64,000 bases of DNA from the NCBI GenBank assembly GCA_019828545.1, contig JACVRA010000166.1, forward strand, positions 124,001-188,000, in the 5' to 3' direction. Origin of the DNA: Paracamarosporium sp. OC-R06-R3 (Eukaryota > Ascomycota > Dothideomycetes > Pleosporales > Didymosphaeriaceae). The notes under the pieces were generated by a model. That model was not told the DNA's origin and searched no databases. It saw only the letters and a list, made by a program, of their open reading frames with translations. The position numbers were made by a program, and so were the translations under genes. This document shows, piece after piece, positions 21,381-32,909 of the stretch; positions within the stretch are counted from its first letter, which is position 1; each line of letters begins with the position of its first letter.

Positions 21381-23237
21381 TGACTGAGAAAGGGCATCTT
21401 ATCTAATTGCACACAGCTAGATTGTGTCGCTAGTGAACATCGAAAAAAATCGTTTTGTTTAACCCCACGACGTACACGCAGATTATAGTTTACACTTGAC
21501 AAACGCAGGTAGTTTGGAGTCATTATACTAGTAAGACTACGAAAATAGAGAAGAGCAAAACAAAGCGTACTCGCGCAAACGACAACCGCTTTGGCGGCTT
21601 AATGGAGCGGGGTAGTATAGACATTGGTTGATAACGAGTGGGGCGGGCGCTTCGGTTTCGAGTATAGTATGATACCACTGATTTTGGAGCAAGCGTTTCT
21701 CCTGCGGGATTTATTATATGATCGGACATGATCTATTTCAGCGCAATAGTGCGAAACCGAAGCCTTTGAAAATGATCATATGCGCCATGACTCCTGCGTG
21801 CGGGCTGCAGTGCGTTGAAGTGCTGTCTGGCTCGGGGAGGAATGTTTCAAGGAGGTAACATCAATTTGTGTCTTTGCTTCAGTGACTTCAGTAGATTCTG
21901 GAAACAAGATCACGTAGTATTGGTGCTATAATTGTCATGTTTGTAGACTTTTTTTCTTGTGATACTATTAGTACAATCGCTGTCCTAGGTCAAGGGCCGA
22001 AACAGTAAAACTTTCTGTGCTACTGTGGCATTCGGCTTGTACCTCCACATGAATAGTCGTCATGTAACACCATGCTTCTGTCACTAAGTTGTTAGCATCG
22101 TATGCAGTTGATCGGAAACCTATCGGACGTAGACTTATGTCTTTAGGTCGACAATAGGCTAATAGTCAAGGAATGTTTGAACACTGCACTCGATACGTCA
22201 GCGTAATGTTGTCCCGGTATGATCGACGCTGAGACATCAGCGTGGCCTAGTTCACCCCAAGGCGTCCAACTAGCCTCAGGGAACGTGTAGTGGCCTTCGG
22301 GGCTGGGGTGAAAGGCACTACTGCATGTAGACGTAAGTGATCTCCAGAGCGAACGAAGAATCCACCTTGGCAGGGACCCCAATGAAGGGTATACCCGAGA
22401 GTACTGCATATACTAGTGTGTCACGATTGCCAAGCTCAATTCACCCATGCATTTCAGCTTTCGGTAGACCTTCCTATGCTGGTATCTGTAGAATCCATTC
22501 TTAGAAGTGTCTAGGCTACTAAGAACACTTACCAAACTTAATTCCATGATGGAGCTAAGGCCGTCCCAGCCACAGCTTTCCCATCCGGTTGTAGACCTTG
22601 TGTCCTCGCCTGGACCTTTCAATCCTGTGCGAGTAACGTCGAAGTGGTGGGGGCCCGCGAGAATAGTGCTTGAAAATGATTCTGGGAACACTTTTTGCAA
22701 GGCTGCTTGACCATCAAGACGTGCGAGGTACCAAGTTACCATAACCAAAAGGACCCCGGTCGGATATCTCGTCCTTGGCTATTTCGAGTATAATGCTTCA
22801 CTGGTCGAGGCGCTGGAGCGTCAGTGCTGCCGGTATAAATCTCCCATACGAAGTTCACGAACTTACTCAGTGTAAGAGAAATCTAACGTAGGCTTCAGTG
22901 AACTTAGGCCTGATAGCTACAACTTAAAATCTCGATGAAGATAGCGAGTCGTGAGGAAGGCATAAAGCACGTATAGAAAAGCTGCATACAACACAGTTGC
23001 CAACGATCATGATGTTTCCACTCCTTGCTCTGTTAGATGGTTGCTATAGTTCAAGAATCGAAAACATCACAATCAAGGAACGGCCTGATAAACCGTTCTC
23101 TATTCACTCAGAATAAGATGGTCCCATTCAATAAGACGCGCCAATCAATGTGAAGCAGAATCACCTCTGTGAACTGAATATGGAACATTTCCTTACTTGC
23201 TACTACATGTACACATAACGAACTCCCACATTTCCAC
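21381..23237. other. Long gene-poor stretch
   Basis: About 1.85 kb without a supportable gene except a weak minus-strand candidate at 22474-22742. No terminal repeats or tRNA-like elements noticed. Confidence 0.45.
22474..22742 (-). CDS. Weak candidate small ORF or gene remnant
   Basis: From an ATG at 22742 the frame reads MVTWYLARLDGQAALQK then a normal-looking stretch to MELSL at 22533, where a consensus GTAAGT donor occurs. The matching acceptor (TCTACAG, ending at 22486) leads to an immediate stop at 22474, giving only 73 residues. Good splice signals and a coding-like composition argue for a real or decayed gene; the tiny size and lack of any family argue against. Downstream minus-strand sequence to about 22150 also has short coding-like pieces in different frames, which would fit a degraded gene. 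Confidence 0.2.
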
Positions 23238-24074
23238 TTACCGCTGTCCAAGCGGCTCGTTTGTGATCCTCTGCGACACGTCCACCTCGGCAGGGTCGCC
23301 CTTGGGTGCGAGCGGGTATGAAAGCTGCGATTCCGGGAGGGACTCGAGATGTGCGCGGTGGTGCTCGTGAGCCTGTATCCTATCAGCCATGTCCACTTTG
23401 CAGCCAGTTGGTTCGGATGCTGTGGTTTCTGGGATCCACATACAAATGGAAGACCGCAGTACGTGCACCAGCAGATCTGCGGCTTGTCCACGTTGATGAA
23501 TATTCTAGGGTGGCCGAGAGGTCCGCCTCCACCGTCACAGGATACAATGCGGTCGTGGGTCCAGCGGACGGGTTGCTTATGGATCAATTCGATGGCGGCG
23601 TATGGGCGGGGCTGGTATTCTGGTTAGTTGTCTGCTTGTCTCTTCTGCTTTCTGTCCCCCAGCACTTTGGCCCGTTCACTATCCTGGTCTTGTGCCAGAG
23701 CTCCGATTCCACTACAACTGACGGAAACCATGATTGGAACGACGTACCTGGTCCTCCATGATGGTCTGCTCGAATCGTGGTCCCTGCATGGCAGCAGATC
23801 TCGGCTGCTGGCTCGTACTCCACGTGCCCTTGTAGTTCGGCGCCTGCTGGGTACGCAGCTGCTCGCCCTTCTCCACGCTTTCCTGCAGGATCTGGTCGAA
23901 GGAGCCCTCGGATGAAGTAGGCGTGGCATTGGTCTCCGAGACATTGGGCTTGACGTCGCGCTTCGCAGGGTCGTTGGCCGGGACCTGGTTGACCGAGGTC
24001 GCGGGGGCCGAGTAGGCACGGTAGAAAGACAGGCCGCGCGCCGCGCTGCGGGCGCGGAGGGTGCGTGCGAGCAT
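23238..24074 (-). CDS. NDUFS6: NADH:ubiquinone oxidoreductase (complex I) subunit NDUFS6
   Basis: Peripheral-arm subunit of mitochondrial complex I that binds a structural zinc. Exons on the minus strand: 24074-23748, 23611-23444 and 23372-23238, giving 209 residues. The N-terminus (MLARTLRARSAARGLSFYRAYS) is a clear mitochondrial presequence. The conserved domain begins after intron 1: AAIELIHKQPVRWT, then VVSCDGGGGPLGHPRIFIN-type segment and ICWCTYCGLPF-AHEHHRAHLE across intron 2. The zinc-binding residues of the family (Cys/His in CDGGGGPLGHP, C-x-x-C and the following His) are intact. The first intron is 136 nt and the second 71 nt. Confidence 0.93.
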
Positions 24075-24684
24075 TGTGGGCGTGGGTGCGAGGCAATTGG
24101 TGTTGCCGGTGTGGACGGCGGAGGTGCTGCTGGAGCGATGCTAGCTAGCTCCGAGCTTTGATGCCAAGACATCTGCTGTTAGTAAGCGACATAATCTGAA
24201 CGTCGACTGGATGGTCAACCACACTTCACACAACTTCGTCGCTCAAGTAACGCACTTGATCACAACATAATTGCACGATTTACTGGCGTTACTGTGCGGA
24301 ATAATAGTGAATGCAGGGCCAGAGCACTCTCAATGATGTTCCCAGGATTGATTTATGCCCATATCAAAGCAGCCGAGCAGACAAATCGACCATATCATTT
24401 GCATTGAAGACAATACAGTTTCTAGAGTCTTGACTCATGCCCTGAGCCTATCGAGAGACTCAGGTACATAAATCACCGCTACATCCATCTACCATAAACC
24501 GTGCTGTGATCTACGTCTTCCCACTGAGGCTTCTTGTGAGAAGGCTCAGAGGAGAGAAACGGATCTCTACATACGTCGATACATAATCCTTCATCATTCC
24601 CTCACCAATCATATCGAACCTGTGTAGGCCTCAACTCAATGCCTTACCAAACTCCTGCAACTCACGCTCGCCGCCATTATACTT
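24075..24684. other. Intergenic, no gene seen
   Basis: It contains the promoter of the NDUFS6 gene on its left and the 3' flank of the coiled-coil gene on its right. No coding frame supported. Confidence 0.5.
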
Positions 24685-26505
24685 CTACACAAACGTATGA
24701 GACGAGGAATGCCTACCGCGCTGAATGGCATCCAAGTGAGCCTTAAGACGGTCAATGGTAATATCAGTGTCGTCACGCTGTTCTATGGGAATTTCACATT
24801 CGGCGCCGTGACACTGGTGACAGATGCCACTACGCTCGTTCAAGTTGTCTGGAGGCTCTTCACCAATTACGGGAAACCCTCGGAATAGAAAGTCCTGAGT
24901 CGCTGAAGGTTTGCCGTACGTACGATGCCAGGTTCCAGGCTGCTCATACGAGTTAAGATGTTCGCCAATCGGACCGCGAAGAGGACGTGACGAGTCCAGG
25001 GGAGATTGACCGGAGCGAGGCTGCTTATTCGATAGATGGGTTGGATCGACAGTCAAATTGTCAGAAGGGCGCTCTCCGCAAGTCTTGAGATTAAGCTGAG
25101 TCTGGAGAGATACAATCTTGGCCTCTTTGCTCTCGAGTTCGGCGTGCTTACATGCGAGCACGGCATGTTGGCGTGCGATCTCCGCATCCTTCTCTTTCGT
25201 TATCGCCTCTAAGTCTTTGATGTCCTGCTTGATTGACGTTGCCATGGGATTACGGCTTTTGTAATTGAGATGGAGTAAAGTGTCCCTCATTCTAGTCGTC
25301 TGCTCATCTTTGGATAAATGGTCGTCCTTGTATGCACAAGCTGCGGCAGCGGATGGGTCTGCATCAGATGTATAAGGAGCACTCTTGCCGACACAAGCGA
25401 AGAGGGGTCGAGGCAGAGCATTGTTGTTAGTTGGATGAGCAGCATCAGGAGTAGATTTATCCCCGAGCGTGAAAGGTTCAGCTGTCACTGGGGCTCTGAG
25501 ACCGTCCCAGAACCCTGCAAATGTATCATTTGCGGAACCGTGGCCGGGCTCTTGTTGCTTTTTGAGAACCTTGACGAGTTCCTTGTTGTTATCATTCATA
25601 CGCCGCAGTTCATCAGTGAATTGCTTCAGCAACTCGGGTACCGCCTGCATGTTGCGTTCGAGAAGGTCCTTATACCGATCATCGAACATCTTGGCAACTA
25701 GCTCCTTTAGCTCGCAGATATCCTTTGTCATATCATGCATGTGATTCTGGTCCTCATCATCGCGCGCATAGCCGTTCGTTGCGTATTCCGTGTCTTGCGC
25801 AGCGTGATGGGTTTCGGTTCTAGACGCCGACGCATTCGAAGGTGATGGGATGCTACCATAGCCCATAGTGCGAGGTGGGCGAGAAGTAGCATCGCTGTTG
25901 ATGGTAGCATATCCGCTCTGCGCGTCCTCCTGGAAGCCCTGCTGAAAACAACTTGCGTATTCATCCCCACAGCCAGAGGGCTGAGATAGAGTACCGTTGG
26001 AGGCCTGATCGAAGGAATCGAATGTGGGCACAGGCGGAGGTGAAGAAGCGAAAAGCGGTCGAGGGCTCGGACCGATACCGTAGTGAGAATCGCCGCTAAT
26101 CCATGGCGCGGGCAGGTATGGGTAAATCGATGGGAGCGGGCGGCGTCCATTTTGTAGTGAGACACGTACGGAATTGGGTATTGAAGATCGTGAGCTGTCT
26201 GGTTTATGGTTAGGCGCTGAACCACGCGATGGGGAACCGAGAGTGTTTCGGTTGTCTACGCTCTGTTGACGCGTTGAACGAAGAAAGGAAGTACCAGAGC
26301 TGAATCGCTGGTCCGCATGTACCGGTGTGGCAAGTGCCGAATCGAGACTTGAGGACTGAAAGGTGTGCTGGTCCATCGTACGTGTCGACTCGTTCGCTTT
26401 TATGTTGACATATAAGTCTCCACTGGAGCCAGACGCAAAGGGCAACGGAGATTCCGGTACTCGGAACATCCTGAAGTGCTGAAAGGGAACCTTTTGTTGT
26501 TCCAT
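24685..26505 (-). CDS. Coiled-coil hypothetical protein with CxxC tail
   Basis: A single open frame of 606 residues starting MEQQKVPFQHFRMFR. The first 250 residues are Ser/Pro-rich and probably disordered. Two coiled-coil segments follow: about 255-330 (DICELKELVAKMFDDRYKD, ELLKQFTDELRRMNDNNKEL) and about 430-480 (IKQDIKDLEAITKEKDAEIAR, with AELESKEAKIVSLQTQL). Near the C-terminus is CHQCHGAEC. No transmembrane helix and no catalytic motif. The composition suggests a scaffold or cytoskeletal/septal protein, but no family is recognised. Acceptable fungal splice sites were not required for the model, though an extra intron cannot be excluded. Confidence 0.7.
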   Translation of the reverse strand: MEQQKVPFQHFRMFRVPESPLPFASGSSGDLYVNIKANESTRTMDQHTFQSSSLDSALATPVHADQRFSSGTSFLRSTRQQSVDNRNTLGSPSRGSAPNHKPDSSRSSIPNSVRVSLQNGRRPLPSIYPYLPAPWISGDSHYGIGPSPRPLFASSPPPVPTFDSFDQASNGTLSQPSGCGDEYASCFQQGFQEDAQSGYATINSDATSRPPRTMGYGSIPSPSNASASRTETHHAAQDTEYATNGYARDDEDQNHMHDMTKDICELKELVAKMFDDRYKDLLERNMQAVPELLKQFTDELRRMNDNNKELVKVLKKQQEPGHGSANDTFAGFWDGLRAPVTAEPFTLGDKSTPDAAHPTNNNALPRPLFACVGKSAPYTSDADPSAAAACAYKDDHLSKDEQTTRMRDTLLHLNYKSRNPMATSIKQDIKDLEAITKEKDAEIARQHAVLACKHAELESKEAKIVSLQTQLNLKTCGERPSDNLTVDPTHLSNKQPRSGQSPLDSSRPLRGPIGEHLNSYEQPGTWHRTYGKPSATQDFLFRGFPVIGEEPPDNLNERSGICHQCHGAECEIPIEQRDDTDITIDRLKAHLDAIQRGRHSSSHTFV

Positions 26506-27089
26506 GTGCAGAGAGAGGAGCCTAGGTTGATGCTGGGGGTGGGGCGGAGGTTTAGGGAGGGAAGGAACGAGACCACGGTGGGTGCGGGAGGCTTTTATTG
26601 ACGGGGCGACAAGTGAGTGAGGTGTGTGCGCGACGGGCTGGTTTTTTTTGGTGACCTGTGTGGTTGCCTATTCAAGCGTGCCTAAAGGCTGAGTGAAATG
26701 CTGCTGGTTGATGTCCAAGCAAACGCGAAGCAATTCGCTCATGAAATTGGTGTCCACGTGCTCATCACTGTTTTGATTATACCAGCGAGAGGTAACATGC
26801 CTATTCCGTTAGGAAGAAGTATCTGCTGATAGACCTACGGCTCTGATATGTGGACACGTTAAGTGTAGTTCGAGCATGTGTCCGTAGTGTATAGTTACTC
26901 GCCTCCGATTGCAACCCTCGTGTTCTGTTTCGATCAGTATCAGAATTCAACGTAACTTGCCTCCGTTTACCATAGTAATCTACGATAATTGGCTTCCGCT
27001 TGGTTAGATCTCGCGAGCTTCGCCCGATATAGCGATAACGGTACGTCTCTCCCTATATTCTTGCTCTTCCAGTACCTCTACTCCCACCC
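26506..27089. other. Intergenic, minus-strand promoter region
   Basis: 5' region of the coiled-coil gene and 3' flank of the MFS transporter gene. No gene seen; a short poly-T run is at about 26642. Confidence 0.5.
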
Positions 27090-28799
27090 TCAAACTTTAA
27101 CATCGACTTTCTTCTCCGTACTCTCTTCCCCATCCAGTCCATCCAGACTCCCCCCCGACACCTCCTCACGCTGCCTATGCGCTAACTCCCTAGCATGTAG
27201 CATTCTGATTGTCAACGCCGTAAAAATCAGCATAAAGTTCAAACAACTAACGGTGATATATCCCTTTCGATATTCCGGCGCGTCAACCTGCTGCCACACA
27301 ATGAGTGGTAGCCACGCCTGTAGCACATACGCCATTTCGTTCATGCAGGCAATAACGATGGCGCGCTCTTCGTTATCGTGCGTGCAAATTTCGTGGGCCC
27401 ATCTAGTACACAGGCGTTAGTTCGGTGGACTTATTACCATTGCAAAAGTGAAGAAAGGAAGGGAAGGAAAGGAAAGGGAGTTTTACGCCATGCACAAGCC
27501 CGAAAGCCCACCCGCCATGCCCGTCAACGAAAGACACGCCCACTTCCACCTCGTAGGGATATTCCACACAGCCAGCGACACCTCCGTCATGATATTCGTG
27601 CACCCCCCGAACACAATCATAGGCCACCTTGCGCCCTTCAACACACCATCGCTTATCCACGCCATCGCCAGCGTCGAAACAACCTGCACAGCATTCTGAA
27701 TCGTTGGATACACATTGATCTGACCAACAGTATATTTCGGGTCCTTCGACGCCTTCAGGTACTGCTGGAACACAGGCGCAGCACTCGTGCCCCCATTATT
27801 AAAAAACACGTACAAAGGCGTCAGCGCATAAACGTGCCACGACGTAAAGATCTTCTTGAACTTTGCTTTCGTGTAGGGGCGGCGTTGCTGCCGGCCTTCA
27901 AGCTGCATGCGTTTCTGCGCGAATTGCACTTCGGCGGGGGTCAGGTACCAGGGTTGAGCTATCTCGGGGACGTCCGGGATGAACCAGAAACCTGCGATGG
28001 CGATGGGGAGGGAGATGACGCCGTCGATGATGAAGAGCCATTGCCAGCCTGCCATGCCGCCCCGGCCGCCGAGCTTGTATACTGCCGCCATGAGGTACCC
28101 GGAGAACATGGTTCCGAGGGCGGATGAGGTGTGGAAGATGCAGGAGCGCTTGGCGAGCTCTTCTCTTCGGTACCATGATCCTGATTCTATCAGTGTGCTG
28201 AGGAAAGTTCTTTCAGGGAGAATGAACTCACCGATAATGTACTGCATGCCAGGGTAAAACGTGCTCTCCGCAAGGCCAATGAAGAACCGCAACACGTAAA
28301 TAGTCGTTGCGTTATTTGCCCGCGCAAGACAAAACGTCAAAACCGCCCACGTGATTTCCATGAGTGGGATCCACCTCGAAGGTCGGAACCTTGTGAGGAT
28401 CATGTTGCTTGGAAGCTCGCCGATGACATAGCCCACGGTCCAGCACGTCTGCATGTAGTTGAGTTGATTTTTATAGAGGCCTAGGTCTTCTTTCATGCCG
28501 GACACGAAGGCGCTGTTGATGTTGGTTTGGTCAAGGTATTTGATGAAGTATCCTAGAGGGAACTATAAGTCCTGCTCAGGCTAGAGGAGAAGTAGATTCG
28601 TACCCAGCGACGCGAAAGTCAAAAGCGCGGCATCGAGCTTGAACATGAACCATCGTTCTTCCTTCGGCTTGTCCAACGTATCCCACAGATAGTAGTACCA
28701 TTTTCGTCGTTTCTCCTTGACTTCCTCGGACGCTTCGACGACTTGGGAAAGCTCAGTTGGCGAATCCAACGCCTTTGGATGGAACGAAGGATGTCCCAT
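27090..28799 (-). CDS. MFS transporter, anion:cation symporter (ACS) family
   Basis: Twelve-helix plasma-membrane permease of the Dal5/Liz1/Fen2/Soa1-type ACS family. Exons on the minus strand: 28799-28604, 28552-28232, 28180-27487 and 27402-27090, giving 507 residues. Junctions rebuild SLG-YFIKYLDQTNINSAFVSGM, QYIIG-SWYRREELAKR and LCMA-WAHEICTHDNEERAI, all hallmarks of the family (the KYLDQTNIxxAYVSGM motif, the SWYxxxExxKR motif). Substrates in this family include allantoate, pantothenate, nicotinate, and sulfate/sulfonate. The NEERAI-VIACMNEMAYVLQAWLPLIVW end is most like pantothenate/Liz1-type members by my reading. Adjacent to a flavin monooxygenase and a TauD/TfdA dioxygenase, which points towards an organosulfur or similar substrate. 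Confidence 0.9.
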
Positions 28800-29486
28800 C
28801 TTGGTATTAGCTACGGCTCAGTCGCAATTGAAAGGTGGGCCCAAGCACTTCCAGCCTAGACTGCGGCTCATGTTTAAGAGAACCGTCTCGCCACCAAAAG
28901 AGCTTCAACAGCTTAAGCTCGGGCTCGGCTCTTCCCTACATCTGACGCAAGAGCAGGCATTTATCACACAATGTCTTGAAGTAAGCTTCCCCGCTATGCA
29001 GTACTACCTCGATGCGCCCGTAGTGACCCCGCGATGCATCGATAGGCATCGGATCGTAACCGAGTAACGTCATTGCAGGGTACGGATACGAGATCGGGGA
29101 AATCGTGCGACTCTGGCGGGCGTGCTCTGTAGAGGTCATGTAGTACTATGTTGCGGCCAATGAGGGCCGATCGTTGTAACGTGAATAGCCCTGCAGATTG
29201 CGTGCCCGGAGATAAGCGTAGATGCAACCGACGATGAGGGATTACAGCTTGTACTCCACTGAAAATGAGGTGCGGTTTTGATAAGAGATCTAGGTGAGAT
29301 TTTGGTTTATTTTTTCTTCTTTTGTTCAAGTGGTACGAGTACGCCTCCAAGACCCTCTCCGCTTCAGGCGTGTAACATCAGTAAATTCTAGAAACGGACA
29401 AAGCACGGAGGTATCCGCTGTCTGTCCATAATCTTGCAAATCGATAATGGAAATCCAGATTGTAGTTGCAAAATGTTCCTGTAAGG
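28800..29486. other. Intergenic, no gene seen
   Basis: 5' region of the ACS transporter gene and 3' flank of the monooxygenase gene. Short ORFs only. Confidence 0.5.
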
Positions 29487-31101
29487 CTACGCACAAGTCA
29501 CGCCCAGTTCCTTTACAGGACCGCCTTCGCCAGAAAACATGGCCTTTATCCTCGCAACCATTTCTGCCCTTGCTTCATGCCAAACTTCCGTATGCCCAAG
29601 CAACTTCGTATCTAGTTGCGAATTGGCGAACTCCAGGAGCTCGTTGACATATTCTACTTCTTTTTCTCTTAGGCTGTGGAATGTCTTGCCGTATCCCTTA
29701 AGCGCGACTCTGTCCTCGTACTCTTTCCTCATCGCTTCCTCGCTTGGTAGCTTTACCTTTCCAGCAATGACTTTCGCAGCGACCATGGCCTGGAATTCAA
29801 ATAATGTGAACGTAGCTGTGAAGTACGGAACACCTATGAAGATCAGGCTAGGGTCTGGAATGTAGAAGATATCTTTGTGGAGGTTGTGCAGCTGCGTTCC
29901 GTCCGTTACCAGTGTGGTGGATGATGCCTCAGAGGCAAGTGTGCTATCCGAGTGCAACTCGGGTAGGAAAGGGACCGTGATGTGGTAACCGGTACATATC
30001 AAGATATCATGGACGCCGCATAGCGTTTGGCCGGTTTTGAGATGGATGGTCACCGGAAGCGGCTCGTCTTCGCCAATGACCGAGGAACTGCTGTTCGATA
30101 TGTCAAAAGCCACAACTTCTTCAATACGGGTTCCGTTCTCGGGAAGTAGGCTAGCCGGAAGGTCGAACGCGCCACCACGGTGGCTTTGATATATTGTCTT
30201 AGCGATCGGGCCGATCTCTCGAGCAATATCGGTCGAGGACACACTTGCGCCGATCAGAAGCACGTTTCTGTTTGCGAAGCGCTCGGGTGTCCGATATCCT
30301 TTCGAATGCTGTATCCTAGTTGGAAATTGTCGTTTTAATTCCCCAATACCAGGTATATCAGGGACCCTTGGCGCATGATAGTGGCCCGAAGCCACAACAA
30401 CTGTGTCAAAGATCTATTGGAAGGTCAGCCTGAAAACTATTTTGTGCGTTTGATCTCATACTGAAGTCTCTGTCTTGCGCTCTACAGTGCCTTCCGGGTG
30501 GGGGTCCAAGGCTACTGTTTTCACACTCCATTTGCCGTTAAGTTTTGTTAACTGCTTGACTTCTGTATCGTAGCGCGTGTTACTATGCACCCCGGTCTTT
30601 ACTGCAGTGTCCTGAATGTAATCTTTCAGAATAGAATGGCTGACGTAGTCTTCTGTCCCAGCGGGATATGGGTTGAGCGTTGTGGTTAGTAAACGCGTGC
30701 CGACGTTGTTCTTCAGACCAACATAGCAAGGCCTGCGCTGAGCTTGATGGTTAGAAATGTCATCTACTTTCCGAGGCGGTGCGTTTACCCAGGTGGAGCA
30801 TGCCGTATTGCTTGCGTCTCGGTCTCGGTGAGCTTTAACGTTGGATCGTCCGCATAAACCTCTCCTTTGGACGCAGTAACAGAAGGGTAGGCGGGTTCGA
30901 GAGGCTTCCGTTCATCGTAGAACCTAGACATAGGGTCAGGAGCAGCAATGGCATATGGTGTAAAACATACCATACTCCACCCGCGGCACTTGATCGCTCA
31001 AACACTGTCACGTCCAATCCTTCGTTTTTCAAGTGAGCGGCAGACACCACTCCGCTAATACCAGCTCCTATTACAGCAATACGTTTTGTTGGTGTGGTCA
31101 T
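29487..31101 (-). CDS. Flavin-containing monooxygenase (class B FMO)
   Basis: FAD/NADPH-dependent monooxygenase of S- or N-containing small molecules. Exons on the minus strand: 31101-30971, 30923-30789, 30732-30462 and 30413-29487, giving 487 residues. FAD-binding IAVIGAGISG is near the N-terminus; the AGGVW-FYDE segment crosses intron 1. The linker VVVASGHYHAPRVP and the FMO-type FPTRIQHSKGYR (the family's F-x-G-x3-H-S-x2-Y pattern with G replaced by T) follow, then the NADP loop VLLIGASVSSTDIA and the ICTGY motif. Start chosen at MTTPTKRIAVIG; an upstream in-frame ATG at 31167 would add 22 residues. Divergent from the TauD/TfdA gene, 554 bp between starts. Confidence 0.88.
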
Positions 31102-31655
31102 GTTGCGCTGGTAGAAAGGATTCGCATGTAACAGAGGTGTCGGCAGGAAGCGTAGAGACCAAACCATGCTTCTAGGAATCAAGCTTATTCACCCCACCTG
31201 CAACCACCTGTGTGTAACGTTAAGGTGCATGATACCAATAAAGGCAGTAATTGGCGCAATGGAGATTCCACGGGGACCCAGATCTTCCAATACGGACAGA
31301 ATTTAGTTGAAAGAGTACTCCACAGGCATGCATAATCGCGGACGCAATCCAAGCCATTGATGGCAACTTTCGGCATTGTCTCCCTCACGCCACCCTCGCG
31401 AATCCAAAGCCCACATATGACTTGTCAATTCGGCCGAAGAGATAAGGATTGAAAATCAAGAGGAACGCAATAATCCTAGAAGATGATGTGCTTGAAGCTG
31501 TTTGGAGTTGCGCGGGAGCTACCCCGCAAGCTAGCGTACGGAGTTGCATCGCGTCAACAGACGACTACTAACGTATATGAGCAACAGGAACCCAAGAGAG
31601 TTGTTTCAAGGGATACACCTACAGAATACCACCTTTAGTTACAATCACGATCAAC
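31102..31655. other. Divergent promoter region of FMO and dioxygenase genes
   Basis: Shared upstream region of the two oxidative genes, with a candidate CYS3/MetR-type site listed separately. Otherwise no gene. Confidence 0.5.
31229..31238 (+). promoter_or_regulatory. Candidate sulfur-regulator (CYS3/MetR-like) site
   Basis: ATGATACCAA matches the fungal bZIP sulfur regulator consensus ATGRYRYCAT at 9 of 10 positions (final T missing). It lies between the divergent monooxygenase and dioxygenase genes. One near-match in 554 bp can occur by chance. Confidence 0.3.
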
Positions 31656-32909
31656 ATGGCTCCGGGTCTCATCGCACTACCCATCTCAGAGGAAATCAAG
31701 GACACAGTCCAGCCCAAGAAAGATACACTAGGATTGCCTGAAGCTGCACGAAGGAGGCTCGAGAAAGCGGGAATCGATCTTTCCAAGGGCTATCCATACC
31801 GTCCGGCCGTGCCGCTTTATCTGGATGATGTTACAAAGATTCGCGACTACGATCGCGAACACGTAGATCCTGGATCTCGTGCAGACCCCGAGAAGAAGGC
31901 GTTACTCTCAGCAGCTAAAGAGGTCATCCACCTCACTGCTCATATCGGCACAGAGATTGTAGGCTTGCAATTGAAAGATCTTACCGACCAGCAAAAGGAC
32001 GAGCTCGGCTTGCTTATAGCGGAGAGAAGTGTTGTATTCTTCAGAGATCAAGACATCTCTCCCCAGCAACAGAAGGCGCTCGGGGAATGGTACGGAGAGA
32101 TCGAAGTCCACGTATGGTTTCAAATTCCTGCTACACCTTTGGTTACTGACGAACTATTAGCCACAAGTCCCGTCAGTACCGGGCGTTCCTGGAACGACTG
32201 TCATTTGGCCTGCACTAGCGGCGACCGAGTTTCCTGCGAACTTCAGACAAACCGGTGGTGCATCGAGATGGCATACTGATCTTGTTCACGAGCGTCAACC
32301 AGCGGGCGTAACACATCTCCACAACGACACAATCCCAACAATTGGCGGAGATACACTTTGGGCTTCAGGTATGTATGGTGGTGTAGCGGCGGCATTCCTT
32401 AACTTTCAACTAACGGAGCCGAAGGTTATGCTGCGTACGAGAAACTTTCTCCAGAGTTTCGCAAGATTATAGACGGAAGACAAGCCGTGTATAGATCCGC
32501 CCACCAATACCTCGACCGCAACAAACCCGAAGCTGGCCCCAAATTCATCGAGCGTATCCATCCCATAGTCAGAGTGCATCCTGCCACTGGCTGGAAATCT
32601 TTGTGGGTTAATCGAGCAATGACGGTCCGAATCGTTGGTCTGGATAAGGCGGAGAGCGATGTTATTCTCAACTACTTGTACGACGTATACGAGCATAATG
32701 TCGACATTCAGGTGCGCTTCAAGTGGACTCCAGGTACTTCGGCGCTCTGGGACAATAGGATCACCATCCACAACGCGAGTTGGGATTATGAGAACAAGGA
32801 GCCGAGACACGGCACTCGTGTGACTGCGCTAGCGGAGAAGCCATTCTTCAAGGCAGACGCTCCAACGAGGCGGCAGGCGCTTGGGCTGGCGGGTCCTGGA
32901 GATATTTAG
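31656..32909 (+). CDS. TauD/TfdA family alpha-ketoglutarate dioxygenase
   Basis: Fe(II)/2-oxoglutarate-dependent dioxygenase; fungal relatives such as yeast Jlp1 release sulfite from sulfonates, others act on different acids. Exons 31656-32111, 32161-32368 and 32425-32909 give 382 residues. Iron ligands His-x-Asp are in SRWHTDLVHE and the distal His in RITIHNAS, followed by the 2-oxoglutarate-binding Arg in HGTRVT. Other family segments are VVFFRDQDISPQQQ and the GGDTLWAS-GYAAYEKLSP sequence across intron 2. Introns are 49 and 56 nt. The protein has no signal peptide and is probably cytosolic. Confidence 0.92.

Noticed and set aside
23584..24172. Two long minus-strand frames overlapping the NDUFS6 first exon
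   Set aside because: They are out-of-frame readings; the real product is defined by the presequence and the conserved zinc domain.
27378..28127. 249-codon plus-strand frame over the ACS transporter gene
   Set aside because: Arg/His-rich antisense shadow of membrane-protein codons.
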